64,000 nt of DNA from Rhizobium sp. Root708 (GTDB taxonomy: Bacteria > Pseudomonadota > Alphaproteobacteria > Rhizobiales > Rhizobiaceae), in contig NZ_LMHV01000001.1 of NCBI RefSeq assembly GCF_001429725.1, forward strand, positions 310,001 to 374,000. Direction: 5' to 3'. The position numbers and the translations under genes were made by a program. Under the pieces are notes generated by a model that saw only the letters and a list, made by a program, of their open reading frames with translations, did not search any database and was not told where the DNA came from. Each line of letters starts with the position of its first letter. Position 1 is the first letter of the stretch. Of the stretch, positions 1-8,365 are shown piece by piece.

Positions 1-139
1 GCAACGGCAAGCCGATCACACCTGTCCCATGCGCGACCATACGCTCGATAGCATAATGCGTCTTGCCGGTATTCGTGGGCCCGAGCACCGCGGTCACGCC
101 GCGCCCGGACAATATCATCGGCTGCGATGTCAGAGTCAT
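1..139 (-). CDS. SUV3-like ATP-dependent helicase, N-terminal 46 codons (gene runs off the left edge)
   Basis: On the minus strand an ATG at 139 opens a frame with no stop up to the window edge. The visible residues include GPTNTGKTHYAIE at about positions 20-32, a Walker A motif. The GPTN(S/T)GKT form followed by HAI is characteristic of the SUV3/mitochondrial-type superfamily 2 RNA helicases, which rhizobia encode as a long protein of unknown precise role. The motif sits close to the N-terminus, as it does in bacterial SUV3 homologues that lack the mitochondrial targeting region. Only about 46 residues are present, so helicase motifs II-VI cannot be checked. A second in-frame ATG (residue 8) could also be the start. 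The gene is divergent from the small genes at 766 and 948. Confidence 0.72.
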   Translation of the reverse strand, partial: MTLTSQPMILSGRGVTAVLGPTNTGKTHYAIERMVAHGTGVIGLPL

Positions 140-293
140 GGTCCTGCAAGAGGGGCGCAACGCCCCCGAAGTCAAATCGGCACGTGTGAAGCACACAACA
201 CATGGACAGCCGTACCCACAAACGCAAGGGCTGATTTCTAATTTGCCATACCGATTTTCGACGCACGAATAACTTGCAGGGTACACGCACTGC

Positions 294-417
294 GATTCGG
301 AACAGCGCAAGAACGAATCAGAGACGAATCGCTGCCGAGCTCCGATTCAGGGTTTGTTCACGGCTAAGTATTGATTTTGAATCGCTTTTTTCCACAAGAT
401 GCTGAATCGCCAGATTC
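294..417. promoter_or_regulatory. Cluster of seven GANTC (CcrM methylation) sites
   Basis: GATTC or GAATC occurs at 294, 315, 326, 344, 379, 404 and 413, which is seven sites in 124 bp. About 0.5 would be expected at uniform base composition. GANTC is the target of the cell-cycle methyltransferase CcrM in Alphaproteobacteria, where methylation of promoter sites affects transcription. The cluster lies between the helicase start and the DUF3309 gene. The count is read directly from the sequence; any role in cell-cycle control is inferred. Confidence 0.5.
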
Positions 418-701
418 TACCTTTGCGAGTGTTGCCGATCGTCTGGCCCTCATTTCTCAGCTTCATGCGCGCTGATAGCCGGGTTTCGACACGCTGACCC
501 CGGCGTCACGATTTGAGCAAAATGCCTCCGTGCGACGAAATCTCCATGATTCTGCTGCTTTGCACGCCACAACCTATTGTATTTAATGGATCTTTAGGCA
601 TATTTCACGAATGGCCTGCGCGAAATCGTGCAAAACTACGATAAGCTGGCTAGGAACGTGAGACTATTTGAAGGCTAAGACGTGGCGTAAAAGGATTTGG
701 C

Positions 702-726
702 GGAACAAAAAGCCGGCAAACGTGTT
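702..726 (+). promoter_or_regulatory. Possible EcfG (RpoE2) general-stress promoter
   Basis: GGAAC at 702-706 is followed after 17 bases by GTT at 724-726. The rhizobial EcfG/RpoE2 consensus is GGAAC-N16/17-CGTT, so the -35 element is exact and the -10 element lacks the leading C. The site lies 40 bp before the DUF3309 start, a plausible promoter distance. Small envelope proteins of this kind are commonly in the general stress regulon. Sequence match only. Confidence 0.4.
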
Positions 727-765
727 TTCTGCTCATTCTAATGGAATGCGTCGAGGTCACAGAAA

Positions 766-921
766 ATGCTCGGAACCATACTTCTTATAATCCTTATTCT
801 GCTTCTGGTCGGGGCACTCCCGAATTGGGGATATAGCCGCGCTTGGGGTTACGGCCCTTCCGGCGGTCTTGGATTGGTACTCGTAATCATCATAATTCTA
901 GTGCTTCTGGGCCGGATCTAG
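766..921 (+). CDS. DUF3309 family small membrane protein (51 aa)
   Basis: ATG at 766, stop TAG at 919-921. The protein starts MLGTILLIILILLL and ends VLVIIIILVLLGRI. It has two short hydrophobic segments (about residues 3-17 and 36-48) flanking a Gly/Trp/Tyr-rich loop with GYSRAWGYGPSGG. This layout and the GALPNWGYSRAWGYGPSG core match DUF3309, a family of roughly 50-residue proteins common in Proteobacteria, of unknown function and presumably in the inner membrane. The neighbouring lipoprotein gene starts 26 bp downstream on the same strand, so the two may be co-transcribed. A possible EcfG promoter lies 40 bp upstream, suggesting stress induction. Confidence 0.8.
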   Translation: MLGTILLIILILLLVGALPNWGYSRAWGYGPSGGLGLVLVIIIILVLLGRI

Positions 922-947
922 TGGCCAGTAACTTGGGGAGTAATAAA

Positions 948-1208
948 ATGATGAAGAAAATTGCAGCAACGATGGCACTTTTGGCGGCCTTGGCATCCTG
1001 CACGCCGACTGAACAAGGCACCGCAATCGGTGCCGGTACCGGTGCTGTCATCGGCGGCGCGATCAGCCACAGCTGGGGTGGCGCGGCTGTCGGCGCCGTT
1101 GCTGGTGGTCTGGCCGGTGCCCTGATCGGTCAGTCGGTTGAACGCCGCGGCTATTGCGTCTACCGCGACCGCTATGGCCGCCGCTACGAAGCGCGTTGCC
1201 CGCGTTAA
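948..1208 (+). CDS. Glycine-zipper small lipoprotein (86 aa)
   Basis: I chose the ATG at 948 because GGGGAG lies 8 bases before it and because it begins a clear lipoprotein signal: MMKKIAATMALLAALASC, with a lipobox LASC ending at Cys18. An upstream in-frame extension to 843 would bury this signal peptide. The mature part has a glycine-zipper segment (GAGTGAVIGGAISHSWGGAA, about residues 28-47, continuing to GALIGQ) and ends in a basic, tyrosine- and cysteine-containing tail (YCVYRDRYGRRYEARCPR). This is the YMGG/glycine-zipper type of outer-membrane lipoprotein, function unknown. A strong hairpin terminator follows 15 bp after the stop. Confidence 0.8.
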   Translation: MMKKIAATMALLAALASCTPTEQGTAIGAGTGAVIGGAISHSWGGAAVGAVAGGLAGALIGQSVERRGYCVYRDRYGRRYEARCPR

Positions 1209-1223
1209 ACACTACCAATTGTT

Positions 1224-1261
1224 TCAGAAAGGCGCTCGATAAATACCGAGCGCCTTTCTGA
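1224..1261 (+). terminator. Strong hairpin after the lipoprotein gene
   Basis: A 15-bp perfect inverted repeat (TCAGAAAGGCGCTCG at 1224-1238, complement at 1247-1261) encloses an 8-base loop, 15 bp after the stop codon. There is no long T tract, but the stem is very stable and correctly placed to end the upstream two-gene unit. Confidence 0.7.
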
Positions 1262-1467
1262 ACTCACAACGATCTTAAGTCGGCATACAGACACTAAAAA
1301 GCGGTCGAGCAATCCCGCTTGTGCAAGCGCTATTTCGCGGGCCGGCTCATCACCGGTTGTCGCAGCACGAGGGCGCCTTAGCCAGGAAGAATAGCTGGCA
1401 AAATCCAAGATTTTGGCAGCAGAAAGCCGCAAGGCAGCGGAACGAAGGCAAAGCTCGAGGCAGCAAA

Positions 1468-1489
1468 GGGTTGGCCAAAAGACCAACCC
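1468..1489 (-). terminator. Possible terminator of pyc
   Basis: Inverted repeat GGGTTGG/CCAACCC (1468-1474 and 1483-1489), 18 bp downstream of the pyc stop. Read on the minus strand it is followed by CTTTG, a weak U tract, so the call is tentative. Confidence 0.4.
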
Positions 1490-1506
1490 CATCCACTTGA
1501 AGTCGA

Positions 1507-4500
1507 TCAGCTCGCGTAGGTGACCAGCAGGTCCTTGGCATCGATCTGGTCGCCCGCCTTGACGAGCACTTCGGCGATCGTGCCGTCCTTTTCGGCGTGG
1601 ATCGCCGTTTCCATTTTCATGGCTTCGATCGACACCAGAACGTCGCCGGCGCTGACCGTCTGGCCGGCCGCGACGAAGGCGCGGGAGATGACGCCCGGCA
1701 TCGGCGCGGCGACATGGGCGGCATTGCCTGGCTCCGCCTTGCGGCGGGCAGCGGCACCGGTAGCGCCATGGGCGCGATCCGGAACCTTGATGCGACGCGG
1801 CTGGCCGTTGAGCTCGAAGAACACCGTGACCATGCCCTGGCTGTCGGTCCCGCTCATCGCCTGGTTGACGATGACGAGCGTCTTGCCCTTCTCGATGTCC
1901 GCGAACAGCTCGCCACCATCAGGCAGACCGTAGAAGTAGGCAGGCGTCGGCAGAACGGAAACCGGGCCATAGGTGTCGGATGCCAGCGCGAAGTCGGTGA
2001 AGACCTTGGGATACATCAGGTAGGAGGCGAACTCGAAGTCGTTGACCTCGCGCTCCAGCTTGGTCTCGATGGTCTTGCGCTCCGCATCCAGATCGGCGTC
2101 TTCAAGCAGCGAGCCGGGACGCACCGTATAGGGCGCGTCGCCCTTCAGCGCCTTCTTCTGCAGTGCTACCGGCCAACCCGACGGCGGCTGACCGAGATCG
2201 CCCTTCAGCATCGAGACGACGGATTCGGGGAAGGACACTTCCTTGTCGGCGCTGACGACGTCAGCGACGCTCAAATCCTGGGAGACCATCATCAGCGCCA
2301 TGTCGCCGACCACCTTGGAGGACGGCGTCACCTTGACGATATCGCCGAACATCTGGTTGGCGTCGGCATAGGCCTGAGCCACCTGGTGCCAGCGGGTCTC
2401 CAGACCGAGCGAACGGGCCTGTTCCTTGAGATTGGTGAACTGGCCGCCCGGCATTTCGTGCAGATAGACTTCCGAAGCCGGTCCCTTGAGATCGCTTTCG
2501 AAGGCCGCGTACTGGTGGCGCACCGCTTCCCAGTAGAAGGAGATGCGGCGGATCCATTCCGGATCGAGGCCCGGATCACGCTCGGAGCCGCGCAGCGCTT
2601 CGACGATCGAGCCGAGGCAGGGCTGCGAGGTGTTGCCCGACAGCGCGTCCATGGCCGCATCGACGGCATCGACGCCGGCATCGACGGCAGCCAGAACGGT
2701 TGCGGCCGCAATGCCCGAGGTATCGTGCGTATGGAAGTGGATCGGCAGGCTGGTCGCCTCGCGCAGCGCCTTGAACAGCACCTTGGCAGCGGCCGGCTTC
2801 AACAGGCCCGCCATGTCCTTCAGCGCAATGATATGCGCGCCGGCCTTTTCGAGCTGGACGGCAAGATCGGTGTAATACTGCAGGTCATACTTCGGACGCG
2901 CCGAGTTCAGGATATCGCCGGTATAGCAGATCGCCGCTTCGCAGAGCTTGTTCTCTTCGGCCACCGCATCCATCGAAACGCGCATGTTCTCGACCCAGTT
3001 CAGGCAGTCGAAGACACGGAATAGATCGATACCGCCGGCAGCGGCCTGACGGACGAAGTATTTAACGACGTTATCGGGGTAGTTCTTGTAACCGACGCCG
3101 TTGGCACCGCGCAGCAGCATCTGCAGCAACAGGTTCGGCGCCGCCTCGCGCACTTGGCCCAGACGCTCCCACGGATCTTCCGTGAGGAAGCGCATCGAGA
3201 CGTCGAAGGTGGCGCCGCCCCAGCATTCCAGCGAGAGCAGGTTCGGCAGCGCATGCGCATAAGTACCGGCGATACGGGCGATATCGTAGGTGCGCATACG
3301 AGTGGCGAGCAACGACTGATGGCCATCGCGCATCGTCGTGTCGGTCATCAGCACGCGCTTTTCGTTGCGCATCCATTCACCGAATTTCTTAGGACCGAGC
3401 GTGTCGAGCAGCTGCTTGGTGCCGTCCTTGATCGTCGTGCCGTTGGTGTAGGGCACGACAGGCTCGGCGGCATCCGCCGTCGGGCGCGGCCGATCCTTGG
3501 CCTCGGGGTGGCCGTTGACGGTGACGTCGGCCAGGTAGGTCAGCAGCTTCGTCGCGCGGTCCTGGCGCTTGACCTGCTGGAACAGCTCCGGCGTCGTGTC
3601 GATAAAGCGCGTGGTGTAGCTGTTATCCTTGAACTTCGGATGCGTGATGATCGCTTCCAGGAAGGTCAGGTTGGTGGCGACGCCGCGGATACGGAATTCG
3701 CGCAACGCGCGGTCCATGCGCGAGATCGCTTCCGAAGGGCTAGGCGCCCAGGCCGTGACCTTGACCAGCAGAGGATCGTAATAGCGGGTGATGATGGCGC
3801 CCGAATAGGACGTGCCGCCATCGAGACGAATGCCGAAGCCGGATGCCGAACGATAGGCGGTGATGCGGCCGTAATCCGGGATGAAGTTGTGCTCCGGATC
3901 CTCGGTGGTGATGCGGCACTGCAGGGCATGGCCGTTGAGACGGATATCGGCCTGTGCGGGGACGCCCGATTCCGGAGTGCCGATCGCGAAGCCGTCGAGA
4001 ATATGGATCTGCGCCTTGACGATATCGATGCCGGTGACGACTTCGGTGACCGTGTGTTCGACCTGGATGCGCGGATTGACTTCGATGAAGTAGAATTTGC
4101 CGGTATCGGCATCCATCAGATATTCGACGGTGCCGGCGCCGACATAGCCGGTGGCACCCGCGATCTTCAGCGAGTAGGCGGCCAGTTCCTGACGCTGCGC
4201 TTCACTGAGATAAGGGGCAGGCGCGCGCTCGACGACCTTCTGGTTACGGCGCTGGATCGAGCAGTCGCGCTCGAAGAGATGCACGACATTGCCGTGCGTA
4301 TCGCCGAGAATCTGGCTTTCGACGTGGCGGGCACGCTCGACGAGCTTTTCCAGATAGACCTCGTCCTTGCCGAAGGCGGCCATAGCTTCGCGCTTGGCTT
4401 CCGTCACCTCGCGCGCGAGATCCTTTGGGTCGCGGATGGCGCGCATACCGCGTCCGCCGCCGCCCCAGGAGGCCTTCAGCATGACGGGGTAGCCGATGTT

Positions 4501-4971
4501 CTCGGCCATCTTGGCAACGACGGCCATGTCGTCAGGCAGCGGTTCGGTCGCCGGCACGACCGGTACGCCGACCGAGATGGCCAGATTACGCGCCGCGACC
4601 TTGTTTCCAAGCTGACGCATCGTATCGGCGCGCGGGCCGATGAAGATGATGCCAGCCTTGTTGCAGGCATCGACGAATTCCGGGCTTTCCGACAGCAGGC
4701 CGTAGCCCGGATGGATCGCATCCGCGCCCGACAGCTTGGCGACACGGATCACCTCGTCGATCGACAGATAGCTCTCGATCGGGCCGAGATCACGCGCAAG
4801 ATGAGGACCGCGGCCAACCTGGTAGCTCTCGTCCGCCTTGAAGCGGTGCAGCGCCAGCTTGTCCTCTTCCGCCCATATCGCGACCGTTTTTATCCCGAGT
4901 TCGTTTGCCGCGCGAAACACGCGGATGGCAATTTCGGAACGGTTGGCAACAAGTATCTTGGAAATGGGCAA
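1507..4971 (-). CDS. pyc: Pyruvate carboxylase (1,154 aa)
   Basis: Carboxylates pyruvate to oxaloacetate with ATP and bicarbonate; a cytosolic, anaplerotic homotetramer. Domain order is biotin carboxylase (starting LPISKILVANRSEIA, ATP-grasp with GGGGRGMR and the EVNPRIQVEH active-site motif), carboxyltransferase (TDTTMRDGHQSLLATRMR, about residue 550 on; metal-binding HFHTHDTSG), allosteric linker, and biotinyl domain with AMKMET, the biotinylated lysine being residue 1119. The start is a TTG at 4971 with AGGAG upstream. It gives 1,154 residues and puts the biotin lysine at 1119, as I recall for R. etli Pyc. A longer frame to 5010 has no better ribosome binding site. It stands alone, followed by a weak hairpin, next to a LuxR-type gene on the same strand 113 bp upstream. 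Confidence 0.97.
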   Translation of the reverse strand: MPISKILVANRSEIAIRVFRAANELGIKTVAIWAEEDKLALHRFKADESYQVGRGPHLARDLGPIESYLSIDEVIRVAKLSGADAIHPGYGLLSESPEFVDACNKAGIIFIGPRADTMRQLGNKVAARNLAISVGVPVVPATEPLPDDMAVVAKMAENIGYPVMLKASWGGGGRGMRAIRDPKDLAREVTEAKREAMAAFGKDEVYLEKLVERARHVESQILGDTHGNVVHLFERDCSIQRRNQKVVERAPAPYLSEAQRQELAAYSLKIAGATGYVGAGTVEYLMDADTGKFYFIEVNPRIQVEHTVTEVVTGIDIVKAQIHILDGFAIGTPESGVPAQADIRLNGHALQCRITTEDPEHNFIPDYGRITAYRSASGFGIRLDGGTSYSGAIITRYYDPLLVKVTAWAPSPSEAISRMDRALREFRIRGVATNLTFLEAIITHPKFKDNSYTTRFIDTTPELFQQVKRQDRATKLLTYLADVTVNGHPEAKDRPRPTADAAEPVVPYTNGTTIKDGTKQLLDTLGPKKFGEWMRNEKRVLMTDTTMRDGHQSLLATRMRTYDIARIAGTYAHALPNLLSLECWGGATFDVSMRFLTEDPWERLGQVREAAPNLLLQMLLRGANGVGYKNYPDNVVKYFVRQAAAGGIDLFRVFDCLNWVENMRVSMDAVAEENKLCEAAICYTGDILNSARPKYDLQYYTDLAVQLEKAGAHIIALKDMAGLLKPAAAKVLFKALREATSLPIHFHTHDTSGIAAATVLAAVDAGVDAVDAAMDALSGNTSQPCLGSIVEALRGSERDPGLDPEWIRRISFYWEAVRHQYAAFESDLKGPASEVYLHEMPGGQFTNLKEQARSLGLETRWHQVAQAYADANQMFGDIVKVTPSSKVVGDMALMMVSQDLSVADVVSADKEVSFPESVVSMLKGDLGQPPSGWPVALQKKALKGDAPYTVRPGSLLEDADLDAERKTIETKLEREVNDFEFASYLMYPKVFTDFALASDTYGPVSVLPTPAYFYGLPDGGELFADIEKGKTLVIVNQAMSGTDSQGMVTVFFELNGQPRRIKVPDRAHGATGAAARRKAEPGNAAHVAAPMPGVISRAFVAAGQTVSAGDVLVSIEAMKMETAIHAEKDGTIAEVLVKAGDQIDAKDLLVTYAS

Positions 4972-5084
4972 TGCAGTCTCCTCACGGCATCGAAACGGGC
5001 AATGCTGCACCCGCGAAGAGAAGTCTTAACGCGCTGTCACGGAAAGTTCAATTTCCTGAGCGGCCTTAAATAGAATTTCTCTAA

Positions 5085-5828
5085 TCAGGTGATCAGCCCG
5101 TGCCGGAAGGCGACCGCCACGGCGTGCTGCCTGTTCTTGGCTTTCAGCTTATCCTGCAGGCCGTTCACATACCAATCCACGGTATGATTGGAAATCTTCA
5201 GCGACTTGCCGATCTCGACCGAGGTCATGCCTTCTGCCAGGTATCGCAGGATTTCGGTCTCCCGTCGCGTTAGTCGCGCCTCTGCTTCCGCTGAACTCTC
5301 GAGCGCCTGAGCACGTCCGTTGAGCTCGAGAATACGCCAGAACCCTTTTCTGGCGACCGCATCGAAGAGCGAAATTTCGACGGGAGAGAGGTCGACGGGC
5401 CGCTTTCCGCCTACCATCATATTGCCGAGGACGCCTGTTCGCCCGTGAATGGGAAACGTGTACCCGTCCTTGAGACCGTGCGATGCGGCATCGGCCATCA
5501 TCATGTCCATGCGCCGGAAGTTCGGATCCTTGCGAAAGGCTGCCAGGCCTTCCTTCCAGCGAAACGGTCTCTGCGTATAGGCAAGGTAGCGGATGGTCGG
5601 GTCGCTGAGAATGTATTTCTTGGCGAGATAGATTTGCGGCCAGGAATCCGGCCAGTGGCCGGCGAGGATGCGCCCGTTCGGATCCTCGCCTTCCTTTATC
5701 CGCCGCAGCAGACCAAAAAAGGAGAAACCATAAGAGAGGATGACGTGCTTGATCTCATCGACCACCGCCTCCGGCTTGCGGCACTCTTCCAGGACGACAA
5801 GCAATTGAATTAAAGAATGAATATTCAC
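5085..5828 (-). CDS. LuxR-family transcriptional regulator with autoinducer-binding domain (247 aa)
   Basis: The N-terminal half carries the autoinducer-domain pattern around WPQIYLAKKYILSDP, followed by a W about 14 residues later. These Trp, Tyr, Asp, Pro and Trp positions are the conserved ligand-pocket residues of TraR/LuxR. The C-terminal ~65 residues are a GerE helix-turn-helix (LTRRETEILRYLAEGMTSVEIG...NHTVDWYVNGLQDKL). The length (247) is normal for the family. No luxI-type synthase is present in the window, so this may be a solo receptor responding to another synthase's signal or to an external one. It is followed on the same strand by pyc after 113 bp, too far to assume co-transcription. 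Its targets cannot be read from the sequence. Confidence 0.9.
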   Translation of the reverse strand: MNIHSLIQLLVVLEECRKPEAVVDEIKHVILSYGFSFFGLLRRIKEGEDPNGRILAGHWPDSWPQIYLAKKYILSDPTIRYLAYTQRPFRWKEGLAAFRKDPNFRRMDMMMADAASHGLKDGYTFPIHGRTGVLGNMMVGGKRPVDLSPVEISLFDAVARKGFWRILELNGRAQALESSAEAEARLTRRETEILRYLAEGMTSVEIGKSLKISNHTVDWYVNGLQDKLKAKNRQHAVAVAFRHGLIT

Positions 5829-6143
5829 AAAATCGCCCCTGTTCCCGTGTTAGGCGTCTGTGTGACGCCACCGCGTGGGAGCTGCCCGTATCGAAGCGGA
5901 ATTGAATGCAATGGAAGTCATGATTCAGAATATGAAACATGGTGTGCCACTATGGCATCCACACGCAAGCTTTAATTGCACCGCGTTTGCATTTCATTCA
6001 AAAATTTTATTTCTACTGCCGGCTGACAGTGGTCCTTGGTGACCGGCATGACCGCCATGAACGCGTCGTTAATCGCCGGTTCAGATAGTTTTTTGTAGCA
6101 TCGCAACATTCACTATTTCGCAGGTGCACAAAGAGGTATCATC
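5829..6143. other. 315-bp divergent intergenic region between the luxR-type gene and ndvA
   Basis: Holds the promoters of two divergent genes. The only structured element I see is the dyad TGCCA-CTA-TGGCA at 5945-5957, too short to be called a lux box. The segment 5960-6010 is AT-rich. No coding frame is supported. Confidence 0.5.
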
Positions 6144-7907
6144 GTGTCTCTATTCAAGGTCTATGCTAGAGCTTTGCGCTATCTCGGCGCCTACAAGCTC
6201 CGCGTATCCCTCGTCGTTATTGCGAATATCGTTCTCGCAGCGATCACCATCGCCGAGCCGGTACTTTTCGGTCGCATCATCGATGCGATCTCCGGCAAGG
6301 GTGACGTCAAGCCGATCCTGTTCATGTGGGCTGGATTTGCTGTCTTCAATACGATCGCTTTTGTCCTGGTCGCCCGTGAGGCTGACCGGCTGGCGCATGG
6401 TCGGCGTGCGACGCTTCTGACGGAAGCATTCGGCCGCATCATTTCCATGCCTCTGTCCTGGCATCACCAGCGCGGCACCTCCAACGCCCTGCATACACTG
6501 TTGCGCGCCTGTGAAACGCTGTTCGGCCTCTGGCTCGAATTCATGCGCAACCACCTCGCAACCGTCGTGGCCATCGTCATCCTGATCCCGACCGCAATGT
6601 CGATGGACATGCGCCTGTCCGGCGTGCTGGTCGTGCTTGGTATCGCCTACTGGCTGATCGGTCGCCTTGTCATGAGCCGCACCAAGGACGGCCAGGCATC
6701 CGTCGAGAACCACTACCACACCGTCTTTTCGCATGTCAGCGACTCGATCAGCAACGTCTCGGTGCTGCATAGCTACAACCGCATCGAAGCCGAAACCAAG
6801 GCACTGCGCTCCTTCACAGATCGTCTGCTGCAGGCCCAGTATCCTGTTCTCGACTGGTGGGCGCTGGCCGGCGCGATGAACCGTATGGCGTCGACTATCG
6901 CCATGATGATCATCCTGGTCATTGGTACCGTCATGGTTCAGGCCGGCGAGCTGCGCATCGGTGACGTCATTGCCTTTATCGGCTTTGCCAACCTGCTGAT
7001 CTCGCGTCTCGACCAGATGCGCCAGTTCGCAACGCAGATTTTCGAAGCACGCTCCAAGCTCGAGGACTTCTATACCCTCGAAGACTCGGTCCGTGAACGC
7101 GAAGAGCCTGCCGGCAATGCAGACATTACCGACGTCAAGGGCGAAGTCGAGTTCCGCAACGTGTCGTTCCGCTTCGGCAACACTGCGCAGGGCCTGCACA
7201 ACGTGTCCTTCACCGCCAAGGCTGGTCAGACGGTTGCGATCGTCGGCCCGACCGGCTCGGGCAAGACCACGATGATCAACCTGCTGCAGCGCGTCTATGA
7301 CCCCGACAGCGGCCAGATCCTGGTCGATGGCCACGATACGACGAAGGTGACTCGCAAGTCGCTGCGCCGCTATATCGCCACCGTGTTCCAGGATGCCGGG
7401 CTGCTCAACCGTTCGATCAGCGACAACATTCGCCTCGGCCGGGAAGGCGCTTCGGACGAAGACATGCGTCGTGCAGCCGAAGCTGCAGCCGCAGCCGACT
7501 TCATCGAGACCCGCGAAGACCAATACGACACCCATGTCGGTGAGCGCGGCAACAGGCTTTCGGGCGGCGAACGTCAGCGTGTGGCAATCGCCCGCGCCAT
7601 CCTCAAGGATGCTCCGATCCTGGTGCTTGATGAAGCGACAAGCGCGCTCGACGTCGAGACCGAAAACCGCGTGAAGGCCGCCATCGACAATCTACGCCAG
7701 AACCGCACCACCTTCATCATCGCCCACCGCCTCTCGACGGTTCGCGAAGCTGACAAGGTTCTGTTCCTGGACAATGGCCGGGTCGTCGAGGAAGGCAGCT
7801 TCGATGAACTTAGCCAAAGCAACGGCCGCTTTGCTGCCCTGCTTCGCGCCAGCGGCATCCTTACGGACGAAGAAGTCCGCAAGGCACATACGACAGAGGC
7901 CGCTTAA
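6144..7907 (+). CDS. ndvA: Cyclic beta-1,2-glucan ABC exporter NdvA (587 aa)
   Basis: Exports cyclic beta-1,2-glucan from the cytoplasm to the periplasm. The protein is needed in rhizobia and Agrobacterium (ChvA) for osmotic adaptation and for nodule invasion or attachment. It is a fused half-transporter: an N-terminal membrane domain (about residues 20-290, six predicted helices) followed by an ATPase domain with Walker A GPTGSGKTT (about residue 370), signature LSGGERQ and Walker B ILVLDEATSALD. The N-terminus (MSLFKVYARALRYLGAYK) and the ~587-residue length match the NdvA/ChvA family. The start is GTG at 6144. It is monocistronic, closed by the hairpin at 7928. The glucan synthase gene ndvB is not in the window, as expected, because the two genes are usually unlinked or spaced apart. 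Confidence 0.95.
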   Translation: MSLFKVYARALRYLGAYKLRVSLVVIANIVLAAITIAEPVLFGRIIDAISGKGDVKPILFMWAGFAVFNTIAFVLVAREADRLAHGRRATLLTEAFGRIISMPLSWHHQRGTSNALHTLLRACETLFGLWLEFMRNHLATVVAIVILIPTAMSMDMRLSGVLVVLGIAYWLIGRLVMSRTKDGQASVENHYHTVFSHVSDSISNVSVLHSYNRIEAETKALRSFTDRLLQAQYPVLDWWALAGAMNRMASTIAMMIILVIGTVMVQAGELRIGDVIAFIGFANLLISRLDQMRQFATQIFEARSKLEDFYTLEDSVREREEPAGNADITDVKGEVEFRNVSFRFGNTAQGLHNVSFTAKAGQTVAIVGPTGSGKTTMINLLQRVYDPDSGQILVDGHDTTKVTRKSLRRYIATVFQDAGLLNRSISDNIRLGREGASDEDMRRAAEAAAAADFIETREDQYDTHVGERGNRLSGGERQRVAIARAILKDAPILVLDEATSALDVETENRVKAAIDNLRQNRTTFIIAHRLSTVREADKVLFLDNGRVVEEGSFDELSQSNGRFAALLRASGILTDEEVRKAHTTEAA

Positions 7908-7927
7908 AAACGGTCGAGCAATAGCTT

Positions 7928-7963
7928 AAAAAAAGCCGGATGGTCTCGCCATCCGGCTTTTTT
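7928..7963 (+). terminator. Rho-independent terminator of ndvA
   Basis: A-rich side and stem AAGCCGGATGG, loop of 5, CCATCCGGCTT, then a T tract. The A/T-rich flanks pair, so the hairpin may also work on the other strand. It starts 20 bp after the ndvA stop. Confidence 0.85.
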
Positions 7964-8008
7964 CTTGTTTGGGTGGCTGCAACGCGTATCCGTCTTGGGA
8001 GGAAGAGC

Positions 8009-8365
8009 ATGAAGGTCCGACGCATCGTAGGCAATATCGAGACACCCGATCCCACCGCCGCGAGATCCTTCTACGGCGACATCCTCGGCCTCGATGTTGT
8101 CATGGATCACGGATGGATCGTCACCCTCGGCTCAGATGAGCTGATGCAGACACAGGTCAGTTTCGCGCGCGAAGGTGGAGGCGGAACACCGGTCCCGAGA
8201 TTGTCGGTGGAGGTGGATGACGTCGACGATGCCTTCACCGCGATGACGGCAGCGGGCTTCGAAGTTACCTACGGTCCGAAAGATGAATCCTGGGGCGTCC
8301 GGCGCTTCTATGTGCGCGATCCATTCGGGACGCTTGTCAACATCGTCTCCCACAGAACCGATTAG
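8009..8365 (+). CDS. VOC-fold (glyoxalase/bleomycin-resistance-like) protein (118 aa)
   Basis: Small single-domain protein with the beta-alpha-beta-beta-beta repeat of the vicinal oxygen chelate superfamily: an opening strand MKVRRIVGNIETPDPTAARSF, a central SVEVDDVDDAFTAM segment and the closing FYVRDPFGTLVNIVSH motif typical of glyoxalase_2-type proteins. The family includes lyases, dioxygenases and antibiotic-binding proteins; nothing here fixes a substrate. The ATG at 8009 is preceded by GGGAGGAAG, an excellent ribosome binding site, and the more upstream in-frame start at 7940 lies inside the ndvA terminator. It is a stand-alone gene. Confidence 0.85.
   Translation: MKVRRIVGNIETPDPTAARSFYGDILGLDVVMDHGWIVTLGSDELMQTQVSFAREGGGGTPVPRLSVEVDDVDDAFTAMTAAGFEVTYGPKDESWGVRRFYVRDPFGTLVNIVSHRTD

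Larger units (their letters stand above)
140..765. other. 626-bp intergenic region between divergent genes
   Basis: I find no convincing coding frame here. Short open frames near 29-272 overlap the helicase start in other frames and lack ribosome binding sites. The stretch contains a dense cluster of GANTC sites at 294-417 and an EcfG-like promoter at 702-726, both listed separately. There is one DnaA-box-like word (TTTTCCACA at about 388) but no cluster of such boxes. Confidence 0.6.

Noticed and set aside
360..400. Possible origin of replication (AT-rich stretch with a TTTTCCACA word)
   Set aside because: Only one DnaA-box-like word, no cluster, and the neighbouring genes are not those usually next to oriC in Rhizobiaceae.
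1520..5073. Long open frames on the plus strand (for example 639 codons at 3154-5073) opposite pyruvate carboxylase
   Set aside because: They run antisense to a complete, well-conserved pyc gene. Their translations are Arg/Gly/Asp-rich, as expected from GC-rich shadow frames, with no recognisable domain.
5945..5957. A lux box in front of ndvA
   Set aside because: Arms of only 5 bp with a 3-bp spacer; canonical lux boxes are 18-20 bp dyads. Kept only as a weak observation.
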